NCBI GenBank assembly: GCA_028819345.1
Contig: JAPPLW010000105.1
Coordinates: 44,589-108,588, forward strand
DNA: 64,000 bases
DNA from: a bacterium
GTDB taxonomy: Bacteria; Actinomycetota; Acidimicrobiia; Spongiisociales; ZC4RG35
Direction: 5' to 3'
Part shown: piece after piece, positions 35,602 to 43,899 of the stretch
How positions within the stretch are numbered: position 1 is the stretch's first letter
How the letters are laid out: the number at the start of each line of letters is the position of its first letter
The notes under the pieces: generated by a model
Database searches by the model: none
The model's input: only the letters and a program-made list of their open reading frames with translations
What the model was told of the DNA's origin: nothing
Translations under genes and position numbers: made by a program

Positions 35602-36560
35602 ACGTAGAGACCCTCATAGAGCCGCTCGGGGCCGGGCATGGGCGCCGACGAGGCTACCTCCACCGCCCGGTCTATCGTGTCCTGGACCCTTACCTCCAGT
35701 TCCCCGAGGCGCTCCTCGGTGGCGATGCCGTCGGCCACCAAGCGAGCCGCCAGGTTGGTTATGGGGTCAAGGGCCAGCAGGCGTTCGGTCTCCTCGTCGG
35801 TGCGGTAGACCTGCGGGTCTCCTTCGTAGTGTCCCCGGAATCGATGGCACATGGCCTCTATCAGTGTCGGGCCCTCGCCGGCCCTCGCCCGGTCCACCGC
35901 CTCGCAAGTGGCCCGGTAAACCTCGGTCACGTCCATGCCGTCGATGCGGACCCCCGGCATCCCGTAACCCGCCGCCCGGTCCACTATCCGGCCGGCGGTG
36001 GATTCGGCAACCGGCACCGACACGGCGTACCCGTTGTTCTCACATATCCACACCACCGGTAGCTTCCAGGCCGCGGCGGCGTTCACCGATTCGTGAAAGG
36101 CCCCCCGGTTGGCGGTCCCGTCCCCGAAGAAGCACACCACGACCTGGTCGGTCCCCCGGTACTTGGCGCTGAACGCCGCCCCGGTGGCGATGCCGAAGCA
36201 ACTTCCCAGCGTGCCCCCCTGGCCGAGTATCCCCAGCTCGGGGTCGGCGAAGTGCGGAATCCCCGCTCCCAGCCCGCCGGTCGCCCCGGCGGTGTTGGCC
36301 ATCAGGTCGCCGAACATGGCGGCCAAAGACATCCCCTTGGCGATGGTGTACCCGAACCCCCGGTGGGCGTACATCAGATAGTCGTCGCGGCGCAACGGCG
36401 CCACGCCGCCCGCCGGTATCGCCTCCTGTCCCCGTCCGGAGTGGTACCCGGCCAGGACTCTCCCCTCCTGCAGCAGACGCAGGGCGGTCTGGTCCCAGAG
36501 CTTCATGGTCACCATCGACTCGTAGAGTTCCAGGAGCGTTGCGGGGGAGATCGCGGTCAC
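35598..36560 (-). CDS. 2-oxoacid/acetoin dehydrogenase E1 alpha subunit
   Basis: E1alpha decarboxylates the substrate on ThDP. The ThDP motif is GDGTANRGAFHESVNAA ending in ENN (GDGx..NN). YHSGRGQEAI and FRGHYEGDP are typical of AcoA/PdhA proteins. Length 320 is normal. It starts the long leftward operon E1a-E1b-E2-ligase-transporter-ACAD; a hairpin upstream separates it from the SDR gene. Placement with acyl-CoA enzymes suggests the complex acts on a substrate-specific 2-oxoacid, rather than being the general pyruvate dehydrogenase. Confidence 0.93.
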   Translation of the reverse strand: MTAISPATLLELYESMVTMKLWDQTALRLLQEGRVLAGYHSGRGQEAIPAGGVAPLRRDDYLMYAHRGFGYTIAKGMSLAAMFGDLMANTAGATGGLGAGIPHFADPELGILGQGGTLGSCFGIATGAAFSAKYRGTDQVVVCFFGDGTANRGAFHESVNAAAAWKLPVVWICENNGYAVSVPVAESTAGRIVDRAAGYGMPGVRIDGMDVTEVYRATCEAVDRARAGEGPTLIEAMCHRFRGHYEGDPQVYRTDEETERLLALDPITNLAARLVADGIATEERLGELEVRVQDTIDRAVEVASSAPMPGPERLYEGLYV

Positions 36561-36611
36561 TTACTGCTCACTTCGTTCTTGTCCAAACCATCACCTTACC
36601 CGGAGCGTCCG

Positions 36612-36629
36612 GCCCGGCTCCCGCCGGGC
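36612..36629 (-). terminator. Hairpin after the SDR gene
   Basis: A perfect 7-bp stem (36612-36618 with 36623-36629, GCCCGGC/GCCGGGC) with a 4-nt loop lies eight bases downstream of the SDR stop on the minus strand and about 50 bases upstream of E1alpha. It probably ends SDR transcription. No T-run follows. Confidence 0.45.
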
Positions 36630-36636
36630 GCCGGGT

Positions 36637-37401
36637 TCAGTACATCACTATCCCGCCGTTGACGTTCAGGTCCTCACCGTTGATGAACACCGCACCAGGA
36701 CTGAGCAAGAACAGCACCGCCGATGCGATTTCCTCGGGACGGGCGGGCCTTCCCAACTGGGCGGTGGCGGCCGCCGCGTCGAGGTCCACCCCTCCCACGA
36801 GCCGACCCGCCTCCACGCCGAAGCCGCTCCTCATGGGGGTGTCGACGTGGCCGGGACAGATGGAGTTGACCGCGATGTCGGGCGCCAGCGCCTTGGCCGA
36901 AGAGCGGGTCAGGCTGATCACCGCCGCCTTGGAGGCGTTGTAGGGAGCCGAGTACGGGCCGGGGACCTTGGCGGCGTTGGAGGCGATGTTCACGATCCGA
37001 CCCCCTCCGGCGGCGCGCATCAGGGGAACCGCATGCTTGGTCATCAGGTAGGTCCCGTACACGTTCACCTTCAACTCCACCTCCCAGTCCTCCCAGGTCA
37101 TCTCCTCGAAGAGGTGCGCCCGTCCGATCGCCGCGCAGTGCGCCAGGCCGGCCAGCACCCCTCCGCTTCCCTCCGCCACCTGCCGGTAACCCTCGGCCAC
37201 CGACCCCTCGTCGGAGATATCGGCCACCACCGGCACCGCGGTTCCCGGTCCTCCCATACCTCCGACGGCCTCCCGGAGGCGCTCTTCGGCCAGGTCGAAA
37301 CACCAGACCATCCCGCCCTCGGCCACCAACATCTCGGCGGTGGCCCTACCGATCCCCCGACCCGCCCCTGTCACAACGAAATGTCTACCTGCAAAACTCA
37401 T
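36637..37401 (-). CDS. Short-chain dehydrogenase/reductase (SDR)
   Basis: This classical SDR of about 254 residues oxidises a hydroxyl group or reduces a ketone with NAD(P). The cofactor motif TGAGRGIGRA, NNAG equivalent AHCAAIG, catalytic Ser in NIASNAAK, and YNASKAAV with Tyr and Lys are present. The C-terminal SPGAVFINGEDLNVNGG is characteristic. The ATG at 37401 gives the standard N-terminus. It stands between the sterol methyltransferase homologue and the E1alpha gene, with a terminator-like hairpin behind it. Steroid or 3-hydroxyacyl substrates are possible. Confidence 0.9.
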   Translation of the reverse strand: MSFAGRHFVVTGAGRGIGRATAEMLVAEGGMVWCFDLAEERLREAVGGMGGPGTAVPVVADISDEGSVAEGYRQVAEGSGGVLAGLAHCAAIGRAHLFEEMTWEDWEVELKVNVYGTYLMTKHAVPLMRAAGGGRIVNIASNAAKVPGPYSAPYNASKAAVISLTRSSAKALAPDIAVNSICPGHVDTPMRSGFGVEAGRLVGGVDLDAAAATAQLGRPARPEEIASAVLFLLSPGAVFINGEDLNVNGGIVMY

Positions 37402-37473
37402 ACCGGCCAGATTACCCGCCCCTCCGAGCTCGGTTGCCAAGCACGTCCTCCGGCCAGGGCGCAAGTTGAAGGT

Positions 37474-38580
37474 CTACCCGTCCACCGGGTCGCCAATGTG
37501 GGAATGAGATGGTCCAGCAGGTTTGCGGGCCAGGAAGCAGTACAGCGGAGTGAAGATCCCGGTTTTGCCGCCCGCGACGTAGGCGTCTGCGGTCCGGTCC
37601 AGCAACCTCACGACATCTGCGGAGCCTTTAGGGAACATCCTCAGCGCCTCAGCCGCCTTCAATGCAATGCCCATCGCTCTACGACCCACCGGAATCCTGT
37701 ACAGGGCGCCGCCCCTTATCTTGTGCGGGGTCTCCATGGGCTGGTACCACGGGGTTGTCGGACCATTATCCCCCACGGCCCGATCGATCCCCTCGAGGAC
37801 CTCGAATCCCGCCGCGGCAAGGTCTCGGTCAACCTGCTCCGTCGTGGCGATGTCAGCCAGCGCGATGCCGCGCATCAACTCCCGCTTGATGGTCCGGTGG
37901 CGTTTGTCATCAGGATCGAACCTGCCGGTCATGCACATTTCCTGACCCCAGAAGAGGGCTCCGGGCTTCAGCACCCGGTAGATCTCGGCGAAGGCGCCCG
38001 CCTTGTCCGGCGCATGACACGTCGACTCGATGGCGTAACCCCGGTCGAAGGTGTCGTCCTGAACGGCGCCCATGTCCATGAAGCTGCACTCCAGGAAGTC
38101 GACCATGTGATCGAGCCCCGCCTCGGCATTCAACGACTTCGCCTTGTCGAGCTGGACCTCACTGGTGTTGACCCCGACGACTCTGACACCGGCCTCACGG
38201 ACCACGCGGCGCATCGGGCCGCCGATTCCGCATCCCACATCGACCACGTTCATACCCTCGCGCAGATCCAGCTTGGCGATCATCAGTCGCTGATGCCGGA
38301 CCTTGGACTCCTCCAAGCTCTCCTGGGGCGAAAGGGGCGCGAAGTGCAGGGACTCACCCCAGCCGAACACCATGAGATCGCTGCAAAGGTCGTAGTACTC
38401 CTCGACCGTTTCGGCGTGGTCGTAGCCTTTCCCGTCGGTCTCGCCAGCAGAGGTTCTGTCGATCCAGCCATCGAAACGTTGCAACCGACGGACCACATCC
38501 GACCCGCGGTAAGCGTTCTGCAGCCCTCTGGACAGTTTGCGGAGTTTCATGAGCGCCAACCACCGGCCGAGAAAGGGCAT
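37474..38580 (-). CDS. Sterol C-24 methyltransferase homologue (Erg6/SMT type)
   Basis: SMT enzymes add a methyl group from SAM to C-24 of a sterol side chain. This 368-residue protein has the family signatures in order: YYDLCSDLMVFGWGESLHFA (residues 62-81, region I), the SAM site VVDVGCGIGGP (112-122), YAIESTCHAP (182-191), CMTGRFDP, and the C-terminal WYQPM (278-282) of the sterol-specific domain. The region-I YEY triad of yeast Erg6 (Tyr81-Glu-Tyr83) is MVF here. The gene is flanked by an SDR and a membrane methyltransferase; no squalene epoxidase or oxidosqualene cyclase gene is nearby. The family is highly likely; substrate is unproven. Confidence 0.88.
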   Translation of the reverse strand: MPFLGRWLALMKLRKLSRGLQNAYRGSDVVRRLQRFDGWIDRTSAGETDGKGYDHAETVEEYYDLCSDLMVFGWGESLHFAPLSPQESLEESKVRHQRLMIAKLDLREGMNVVDVGCGIGGPMRRVVREAGVRVVGVNTSEVQLDKAKSLNAEAGLDHMVDFLECSFMDMGAVQDDTFDRGYAIESTCHAPDKAGAFAEIYRVLKPGALFWGQEMCMTGRFDPDDKRHRTIKRELMRGIALADIATTEQVDRDLAAAGFEVLEGIDRAVGDNGPTTPWYQPMETPHKIRGGALYRIPVGRRAMGIALKAAEALRMFPKGSADVVRLLDRTADAYVAGGKTGIFTPLYCFLARKPAGPSHSHIGDPVDG

Positions 38581-38882
38581 TCAACCCGACGGTCGCCCCG
38601 GCCACCGGATGGCCATGACATGTTGATCACTCCCACCTCGACTGCCGACTGAGCATCAATACGTGAGTCGATCTGCAAGACGGTCTCCATCTCTTGCCTT
38701 CCGGTCCTGCTAAAGGAAAATATCATAGGACGCCTTTCAACAGGGAGGAAAGGATTGCAATCAGGAAAATTCATGCCATGCCCAATCCCCTGGATCCACG
38801 TAACAGCACAGTCGAATAGTCTTCCCTCGGCCGCCACGCCGGGGGGCCCTGACCTGCACCCGCCACTCCCCGGGCTTCTGCG
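38581..38882. other. 302-base intergenic region upstream of the SMT homologue
   Basis: No credible gene is present. The stretch 38711-38775 is clearly AT-richer than its surroundings and holds a minus-strand TATGAT (38721-38726 region) that could be a -10 element for the methyltransferase, without a convincing -35 partner. Short reading frames on the minus strand extend the methyltransferase frame upstream but lack family homology. Confidence 0.4.
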
Positions 38883-39356
38883 CTACCTCCGGGTGCGGCG
38901 AGGCAGCCAGCGGCCCACCTGGGTTTTGTAAGCCTCGTATTCGTCGCCGAACTGCCGCTGCAGATGCGGCTCTTCATAGAGACGCACGAATAGCGAGAAA
39001 AAGACGAACAAGAGCAGTGCGCACCACACCAGGACCATCGACCCGAACATGATGGCCCACCCGGCGATCAGGGTTATCAAACCCACGTACATGGGATTGC
39101 GGGAGTACCGGTAGAGACCCCGAATGACGAGCCGCTTCGGAGCGTCGATGGGAGCGGGCGTCCCCTTCCCGAACACCGCGAAATCCCACACACAACGAAG
39201 GTAAATCGCCGCCCCGATCGCCATCAAGCACACAGCCAGCACCAACCGCGCCCCGCTCGCCGCCTCTCGGCCCCGCACCAGCAGGGCGGGGACCAGGCCC
39301 CCGAAACCACCCGGCACCACCAGGGTGAACACCGCTGCTTTCACATAGAGCTTCAT
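38883..39356 (-). CDS. ICMT/PEMT-like membrane methyltransferase
   Basis: This 157-residue membrane protein has four or five helices and the C-terminal signature RNPMYVG, followed by EEPHLQRQFGDEYEAYKTQVGRWLPR, shared by isoprenylcysteine carboxyl methyltransferases, phospholipid N-methyltransferases and the related NnrU/DUF1295 proteins. It is likely SAM-dependent and acts in the membrane; acceptor (lipid, isoprenoid or steroid) is unknown. It lies upstream of the SMT homologue in the same orientation, with 300 bases between, so co-regulation is possible but not shown. Confidence 0.78.
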   Translation of the reverse strand: MKLYVKAAVFTLVVPGGFGGLVPALLVRGREAASGARLVLAVCLMAIGAAIYLRCVWDFAVFGKGTPAPIDAPKRLVIRGLYRYSRNPMYVGLITLIAGWAIMFGSMVLVWCALLLFVFFSLFVRLYEEPHLQRQFGDEYEAYKTQVGRWLPRRTRR

Positions 39357-39375
39357 CCGTCCAAATGTACCCCCC

Positions 39376-39394
39376 GCCGGCCCGGCGTGCCGGC
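39376..39394 (-). terminator. Hairpin downstream of acetate kinase
   Basis: GCCGGC at 39376-39381 pairs with GCCGGC at 39389-39394 around a 7-nt loop, in the gap between the acetate kinase stop and the next minus-strand gene. It may terminate ackA. The stem is short and no T-run is seen. Confidence 0.4.
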
Positions 39395-39407
39395 CGGAAC
39401 GTTCTCT

Positions 39408-40601
39408 TCAGACCTGGCCGCCTACCACCAGTCGCACGGTGTCACGGGCGATCAGCGCCTCCTCGTCGGTGGGGATCACCCATGCGGCGATCGGACTCTG
39501 ATCGGTGGAAATCCTTCTCTCCCCTTCTCCCTCGTTCCGGGAGGGATCAAGCGCCAGGCCCAGGCTGTCCAACCCCTCAAGGACCCTTCGCCGCACGTCC
39601 GGGCTGTTCTCGCCGATCCCGCCGGAGAAGACCACCCCGTCGCACGGCGCCGCCAGCGCCAGGAACGCCCCCAGGTACCGGCGGATGCGGTGACAGAAGA
39701 CCTCCACCGCCAGGGCGGCGGCGGGTTCTCCGGCCCGGGTAGCCTGGCTCAGGCTCCGGAAGTCCGACGAGATCCCGCTCAAGCCCAGCAGGCCTCCCTC
39801 TCTCTCCAGGCCTCGGCGGATCTCGGGTGCCGACAGTCCCTCCTCCATGAGGTGAAACACCACCGCCGGGTCGATGTCGCCGCTGCGGGTGCCCATCACC
39901 AGCCCTTCCAGGGGAGTCATCCCCATCGACGTGTCCACGGCCCTGCCGTCCCGGACCGCGCATGCGGAGGCGCCCGCCCCCAGGTGAAACGTCACCAGGT
40001 TGGGGCGGGGCCTGCCCAGCACCCGGGAGGCCCGCTCCACGAGAAACCGGTGGCTGATCCCGTGGAAGCCGTAACGGCGCACGCCGTGGCGTCGCCACCA
40101 CTTGGCCGGGACCGCGTATCGAAAAGCGCGCTCGGGGAGCGTCGAGAAGAAGGCGGTGTCGAAGACCGCCACTCCGGGCGCCCCCGCCAGGAGGTCCCCC
40201 GCCGCCTCGATGCCGGCCCGGTTGGCGGGGTTGTGAAGGGGCGCCAGGGAGTCCAGCGATTGGATCGTCTCCAGCACCCCGGGATCGATGATCACCGACG
40301 CCGAGAAGCGCTCCCCGCCGTGCACCACTCGATGGCCCACCCCCACGATCTCCCGCGAGTCGCCCACCGGGGGGACCGGCCCCCACTCCGACAGGGCCTC
40401 AACAATGCATGACACCCCTGAGCGGTAGTCAGTGACCGAAGCCTCCACCGCGGTCTCCCAGTCCCCCACCCGGTGGCGGTGCCGGGCGCCCGGGGCGCCG
40501 ATCCCCTCGATGATCCCCTCTGCCAGACAGTCGCCCAACTCCACGCCGTACAGCTTGTACTTGATCGACGAACTGCCGCAGTTGATGACCAGGATGCGCA
40601 T
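39408..40601 (-). CDS. ackA: Acetate kinase
   Basis: AckA interconverts acetyl phosphate and ADP with acetate and ATP. N-terminal ILVINCGSSSIKYKLY, HRVVHGGE, FDTAFFSTLP, YGFHGISHRF, FHLGAGAS and FSGGIGENS are all present; length of about 397 is normal. The start is the ATG at 40601 (MRILVINCG). Proximity to the Xsc gene (about 8 kb away, same strand) suggests it consumes acetyl phosphate from sulfonate breakdown, since no phosphotransacetylase gene is visible. It is not adjacent to Xsc, so this link is inference. Confidence 0.96.
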   Translation of the reverse strand: MRILVINCGSSSIKYKLYGVELGDCLAEGIIEGIGAPGARHRHRVGDWETAVEASVTDYRSGVSCIVEALSEWGPVPPVGDSREIVGVGHRVVHGGERFSASVIIDPGVLETIQSLDSLAPLHNPANRAGIEAAGDLLAGAPGVAVFDTAFFSTLPERAFRYAVPAKWWRRHGVRRYGFHGISHRFLVERASRVLGRPRPNLVTFHLGAGASACAVRDGRAVDTSMGMTPLEGLVMGTRSGDIDPAVVFHLMEEGLSAPEIRRGLEREGGLLGLSGISSDFRSLSQATRAGEPAAALAVEVFCHRIRRYLGAFLALAAPCDGVVFSGGIGENSPDVRRRVLEGLDSLGLALDPSRNEGEGERRISTDQSPIAAWVIPTDEEALIARDTVRLVVGGQV

Positions 40602-40635
40602 CGACCCCAACCCTACGGCGTCCCGGCTCGGCTTT

Positions 40636-41757
40636 CTACTTGAGAAGCGGCTCTCGCGGGAGCCCCAGCATCCGTTCTGCTATCACATTGAGAAGAATCT
40701 GCGAGGTGCCCCCTCCGATGGTCAGGGCCGGGGAGAACAAGAACCCCCAGTTCCACTCCTCGGTCTCCTCTGCGAAAGGACCCCGATCGGTCCGCATCCC
40801 ATCGGCCCCGGCCAGGTCCTTGGCCAGGTTCATGATCCGCTGCCCGGCCCGGTCCGCCATCAGCTTCTTGACCTCGGCTATCGCCCCCGGCTCCCGCCCG
40901 GCCACCAGGTCGGTGAGGATCCGCAGGCCGATGAGGTGGATGATCTTGTCCTCGGTGTACAGCCGGGCAAGCTCCTGGCGGTGGGCCTTTCGGTCGACCC
41001 CTGCCGCGCTGGCCCGCTCCAAGAGATCGTGGACGCTGGGCCCCATCCCCCAGATCGCCCCTCCCCCCGAAAGCGCCACCCGCTCGTTGGCAAGGGTGTA
41101 GCGGGCCGCCCGCCATCCGGCGTGGAGTTCCCCCACCACGTTCTCGGCGGGAACCCGCACGTCGGTCAAGAACACCTCGTTGAAGTGCCGGTTCCCGGTC
41201 ATCTCGATTATCGGGCGGATCTCGATCCCGGGCTGTTCCATGGGACAGATGAACCAGGTGATCCCCCGGTGCTTGGGTGCGTCGGGATCGGTCCGGGCCA
41301 GAAGCATGCCATACCGGGAGACCTCCGCCCCGCTGGTCCAGATCTTCTGGCCGTTGACGACCCATTCGTCCCCATCCCGCTCGGCGCGGGTCTGAAGGGA
41401 AGCCAGGTCGGAGCCGGAGTTGGGCTCCGAGAACAGTTGGCACCACTGCTCCTCGCCGGTGAGAATCGGCCACAGGTGCCGCTCCTGCTGGGCGGCATTG
41501 CCGAAGTTGAGGAGGGTCGGTGCCGCCCAACCCAACGCGATGGCGTTATCGGGGCGGCTCACGCCCGCCGAGGCAAACTCCTCGTCGATGATCAGTTCCT
41601 CGAGGACATCGGCGCCCTGACCGTACGGCGAAGGGAAACGGGGCTTCACGTAACCGGCCCTGGCCAACTGCTCCGGGCTGGGATCGGGGTGATCGGAAAG
41701 CCAGTCACGGACCCGAAGACGCCTGGGATCATCGGCCGAGGCCAGAGCGAAGTCCAC
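40636..41757 (-). CDS. Acyl-CoA dehydrogenase
   Basis: This ACAD of about 373 residues has LFSEPNSGSDLASLQTRAE, VNGQKIWTSGAEVSRYGM, EVFLTDVRVPAENVVGEL and a C-terminal GGGTSQILLNVIAERMLGLPREP. Such longer insert-containing forms are common in actinobacterial fatty-acid and steroid catabolism. I chose the GTG at 41757, preceded by GGAGAG; the upstream extension lacks homology. It follows ackA in orientation but is divergent from the PPOX gene. Specific substrate is unknown. Confidence 0.9.
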   Translation of the reverse strand: MDFALASADDPRRLRVRDWLSDHPDPSPEQLARAGYVKPRFPSPYGQGADVLEELIIDEEFASAGVSRPDNAIALGWAAPTLLNFGNAAQQERHLWPILTGEEQWCQLFSEPNSGSDLASLQTRAERDGDEWVVNGQKIWTSGAEVSRYGMLLARTDPDAPKHRGITWFICPMEQPGIEIRPIIEMTGNRHFNEVFLTDVRVPAENVVGELHAGWRAARYTLANERVALSGGGAIWGMGPSVHDLLERASAAGVDRKAHRQELARLYTEDKIIHLIGLRILTDLVAGREPGAIAEVKKLMADRAGQRIMNLAKDLAGADGMRTDRGPFAEETEEWNWGFLFSPALTIGGGTSQILLNVIAERMLGLPREPLLK

Positions 41758-41870
41758 TCCTAACTCTCCTTCCTGCGTCGTCCGGTTGCGTCGCTGGAGA
41801 TTGTAGAGACGAAGAGGGATAATGAAGATACCCGGCCATTCCGACCTCACCTTCTTGTGCGGGAGGCAGA

Positions 41871-42335
41871 ATGGGAGTGTCGACAAGCCACACGTCCTCC
41901 GGGACACGGTCAAGGAGGTGCCTGATCGACGCCGAAGAGATCACCCGACGGCTGGCCGAGGCCCGGTCGGCCACCCTCGGAACCGTCGACCGCGCAGGGC
42001 GGCCCCACCTGGTCCCGATCGTGTTCGCCTATCGCAACGGGCGTCTCTACACCGCCGTGGACCGAAAGCCCAAGTCAACCAACCGGCTCAAGCGGCTCCG
42101 CAACATCGAGGCCAACCCCGCTGTCTCGGTGCTCCTGGACCGCTACGACGACGACTGGACCCGGCTGTGGTGGGTAAGAGTCGACGGCGCGGCTCGAGTT
42201 ATCGACTCCGGCCCGGCCTTCCGGGAAGGAATCGATTTGCTTACGCGGAAGTACCGAACCTACGGCTCTCAGCCCCCACCGGGACCGGTTATAGAGGTCC
42301 GTGTGGAGACGATCCGGGCCTGGTCGGCCACCTGA
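41871..42335 (+). CDS. PPOX-class (F420-type) flavin/deazaflavin-binding protein
   Basis: This 154-residue split-barrel protein belongs to the PNP oxidase-like family. It shows EARSATLGTVDRAGRPHLVPIVFAY, and KSTNRLKRLRNIEANPAVSVLLDRYDDDWTRLWWVR, matching the TIGR03668-type F420 subfamily of actinobacteria. An F420-dependent reductase role is inferred. The ATG at 41871 is likely, with GGGAGG upstream, though an N-terminal extension of about 20 residues looks non-conserved and a later start is possible. It converges on the ABM gene. Confidence 0.82.
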   Translation: MGVSTSHTSSGTRSRRCLIDAEEITRRLAEARSATLGTVDRAGRPHLVPIVFAYRNGRLYTAVDRKPKSTNRLKRLRNIEANPAVSVLLDRYDDDWTRLWWVRVDGAARVIDSGPAFREGIDLLTRKYRTYGSQPPPGPVIEVRVETIRAWSAT

Positions 42336-42378
42336 CAGAACAACCGCTGCCCACCCTGGTTATTCCCCGGCCTCTCTT

Positions 42379-42684
42379 TCAATCCGGAAGACCCTTGGCC
42401 ATCAGCGGCCTGCAGAAGGAGACCTCCGGCGGCGAGGCCAGGAGCTCAGCCATCTCCTCCACCGCTCCGGCCGCCCACTCGGCGTGGGTTGCCAGCGCTT
42501 CCCGGCTGGCGTACACCTCGTAGGCCCAGAAGGCGTCGGGATTGCGGTAATCGACCTGCCAGGAGAACACCAGGGTCCCCTCCTCATCCTGCACCCTCTG
42601 AAAGTGCTCCGTGAGTCGAGCCTGGAGTTCCTCCCGCCTTCCCTCGGCGGCGACCAGCTTGGCGACTACGGCGATGCGGCTCAT
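42379..42684 (-). CDS. Antibiotic biosynthesis monooxygenase (ABM) family protein
   Basis: This 101-residue ferredoxin-like alpha/beta barrel of the ABM/YgiN type begins MSRIAVVAKLVAAEGRREELQARL and contains the FSWQVDYRNPDAFWAYEVYASREAL region. Such proteins oxidise quinol- or ring-type substrates without cofactor, or act as small accessory dimers. It is the last gene of the leftward nine-gene operon, 10 bases after the thiolase-like gene. Its role in that pathway is unknown. Confidence 0.82.
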   Translation of the reverse strand: MSRIAVVAKLVAAEGRREELQARLTEHFQRVQDEEGTLVFSWQVDYRNPDAFWAYEVYASREALATHAEWAAGAVEEMAELLASPPEVSFCRPLMAKGLPD

Positions 42685-42693
42685 ACCGACACC

Positions 42694-43899
42694 TCAGGTG
42701 GTGAGGATGCAGGCCGAGTTGTTGGCCTGGGCGCCGTACACCTCGGTGATGGCCTTGCGCGCGCCCTCCACCTGGCGGGCGCCTGCCGTCCCGCGTAGTT
42801 GCCAGGTCACCTCCACGATCTGGAGGATGCCCTGGGCCATGGTCGCCTCCCCGAAGGATGAGAACCCTCCGCTGGGGCACACCGGCAACCGTCCCCCCAG
42901 GGCGGTCTCCCCCGCGTCGAGCAGCTTCTCCGCCTCGCCCTCGCCACAGAACCCCATGGTCTCCAGGTATTGCAACTCGTGCCACGAGGAGTTGTCGGGC
43001 AACTCCACGAAGTCCATGTCCTCGGGCCCCAGGCCGGCCTGCTCGTAGGCCATCTGGGCGGCCAGGCGGCTCTCGGAGAGTAAAGGCGCGGTGGCGGCCC
43101 CGTCGGAGGCGGCCGCCAGAAGCGGGATGCGGATGGTTGGATCGCCGAACTCGCCAGAGGCCAGGGAACATGCCGCAACCTTGACCAGCGGGCTCACTCC
43201 CAACCGGCGGGCTTTCTTGTCACTGACCAGCACCACCGCGGCGGCGCCGTCGGAGGTGGCGCAGATCTCCAGCAGCCGCAGAGGATCGCACACCATGGGC
43301 GATGCCAGCACCTGCTCCATCGTGAATGCCTTCCGGTAGCGGGCGTATGGATTGAGCGACCCGTGGCGGGAGTTCTTCACCTTCACCTGGGCGAGATGCT
43401 CCTCGGTGGACCCGTAGGCCTCCATGCGCTTTCGCATCTCCAGCGCCCAGTAGGCGGGATTGGGCACCCCCACCTGCCATCGCACCATGTCCACGGGAGG
43501 GCGCGGCTCGTCGGCCAGCACCGGCACGCTGGGAAAGTACCCCTTGGGGGACTTGTCCGTCCCGATCACCAGCACCGAGTCGTGCATCCCCGAGGTGATC
43601 ATGGCGTACGCCGCCCTCATCAGGGAACCCCCCGAGGCGCAGGCATTGTTGATGTTGGCGATCGGCACCCCGGTCTCCCCCAGCGCCGCAGCGATGGTGT
43701 TGCCCGACCGCATGCCCGTCGACCCTCCCCACTGCATGGCGCCCGAGACCATCGCCTCCACGTCCGTCCACTCCATGCCGGCATCGTCCACCGCCCCCAG
43801 CGCCACCTCGGCGCCCATCTCGACCCAACTCTTCTCGGGGAACTTCCCCCATGGGTGGAGTCCCACGCCGGCCACTATCACATCACCCATCGGCATCAC
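42694..43899 (-). CDS. Thiolase-like (SCP2/lipid-transfer type) enzyme lacking the GHP His
   Basis: This 401-residue thiolase-fold protein has the nucleophile-type Cys87 in INNACASGG. The C-terminal motif, usually GGxxxxGHPxGATG, reads GGFSSFGEATMAQG, so the catalytic His of degradative thiolases is missing. It overlaps a DUF35 gene by 17 bases. Thiolase-like/DUF35 pairs include the Ltp2-ChsH2 aldolase of steroid side-chain cleavage, so a retro-aldol or C-C bond-cleaving role is a reasonable guess, not shown. It belongs to the Xsc/mutase operon. Confidence 0.85.
   Translation of the reverse strand: MMPMGDVIVAGVGLHPWGKFPEKSWVEMGAEVALGAVDDAGMEWTDVEAMVSGAMQWGGSTGMRSGNTIAAALGETGVPIANINNACASGGSLMRAAYAMITSGMHDSVLVIGTDKSPKGYFPSVPVLADEPRPPVDMVRWQVGVPNPAYWALEMRKRMEAYGSTEEHLAQVKVKNSRHGSLNPYARYRKAFTMEQVLASPMVCDPLRLLEICATSDGAAAVVLVSDKKARRLGVSPLVKVAACSLASGEFGDPTIRIPLLAAASDGAATAPLLSESRLAAQMAYEQAGLGPEDMDFVELPDNSSWHELQYLETMGFCGEGEAEKLLDAGETALGGRLPVCPSGGFSSFGEATMAQGILQIVEVTWQLRGTAGARQVEGARKAITEVYGAQANNSACILTT

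Noticed and set aside
37474..38580. Cyclopropane fatty-acid synthase or tocopherol-type methyltransferase
   Set aside because: Those share the SAM motif but not the GWGESLHFA region I, TCHAP motif or C-terminal WYQPM of sterol methyltransferases.
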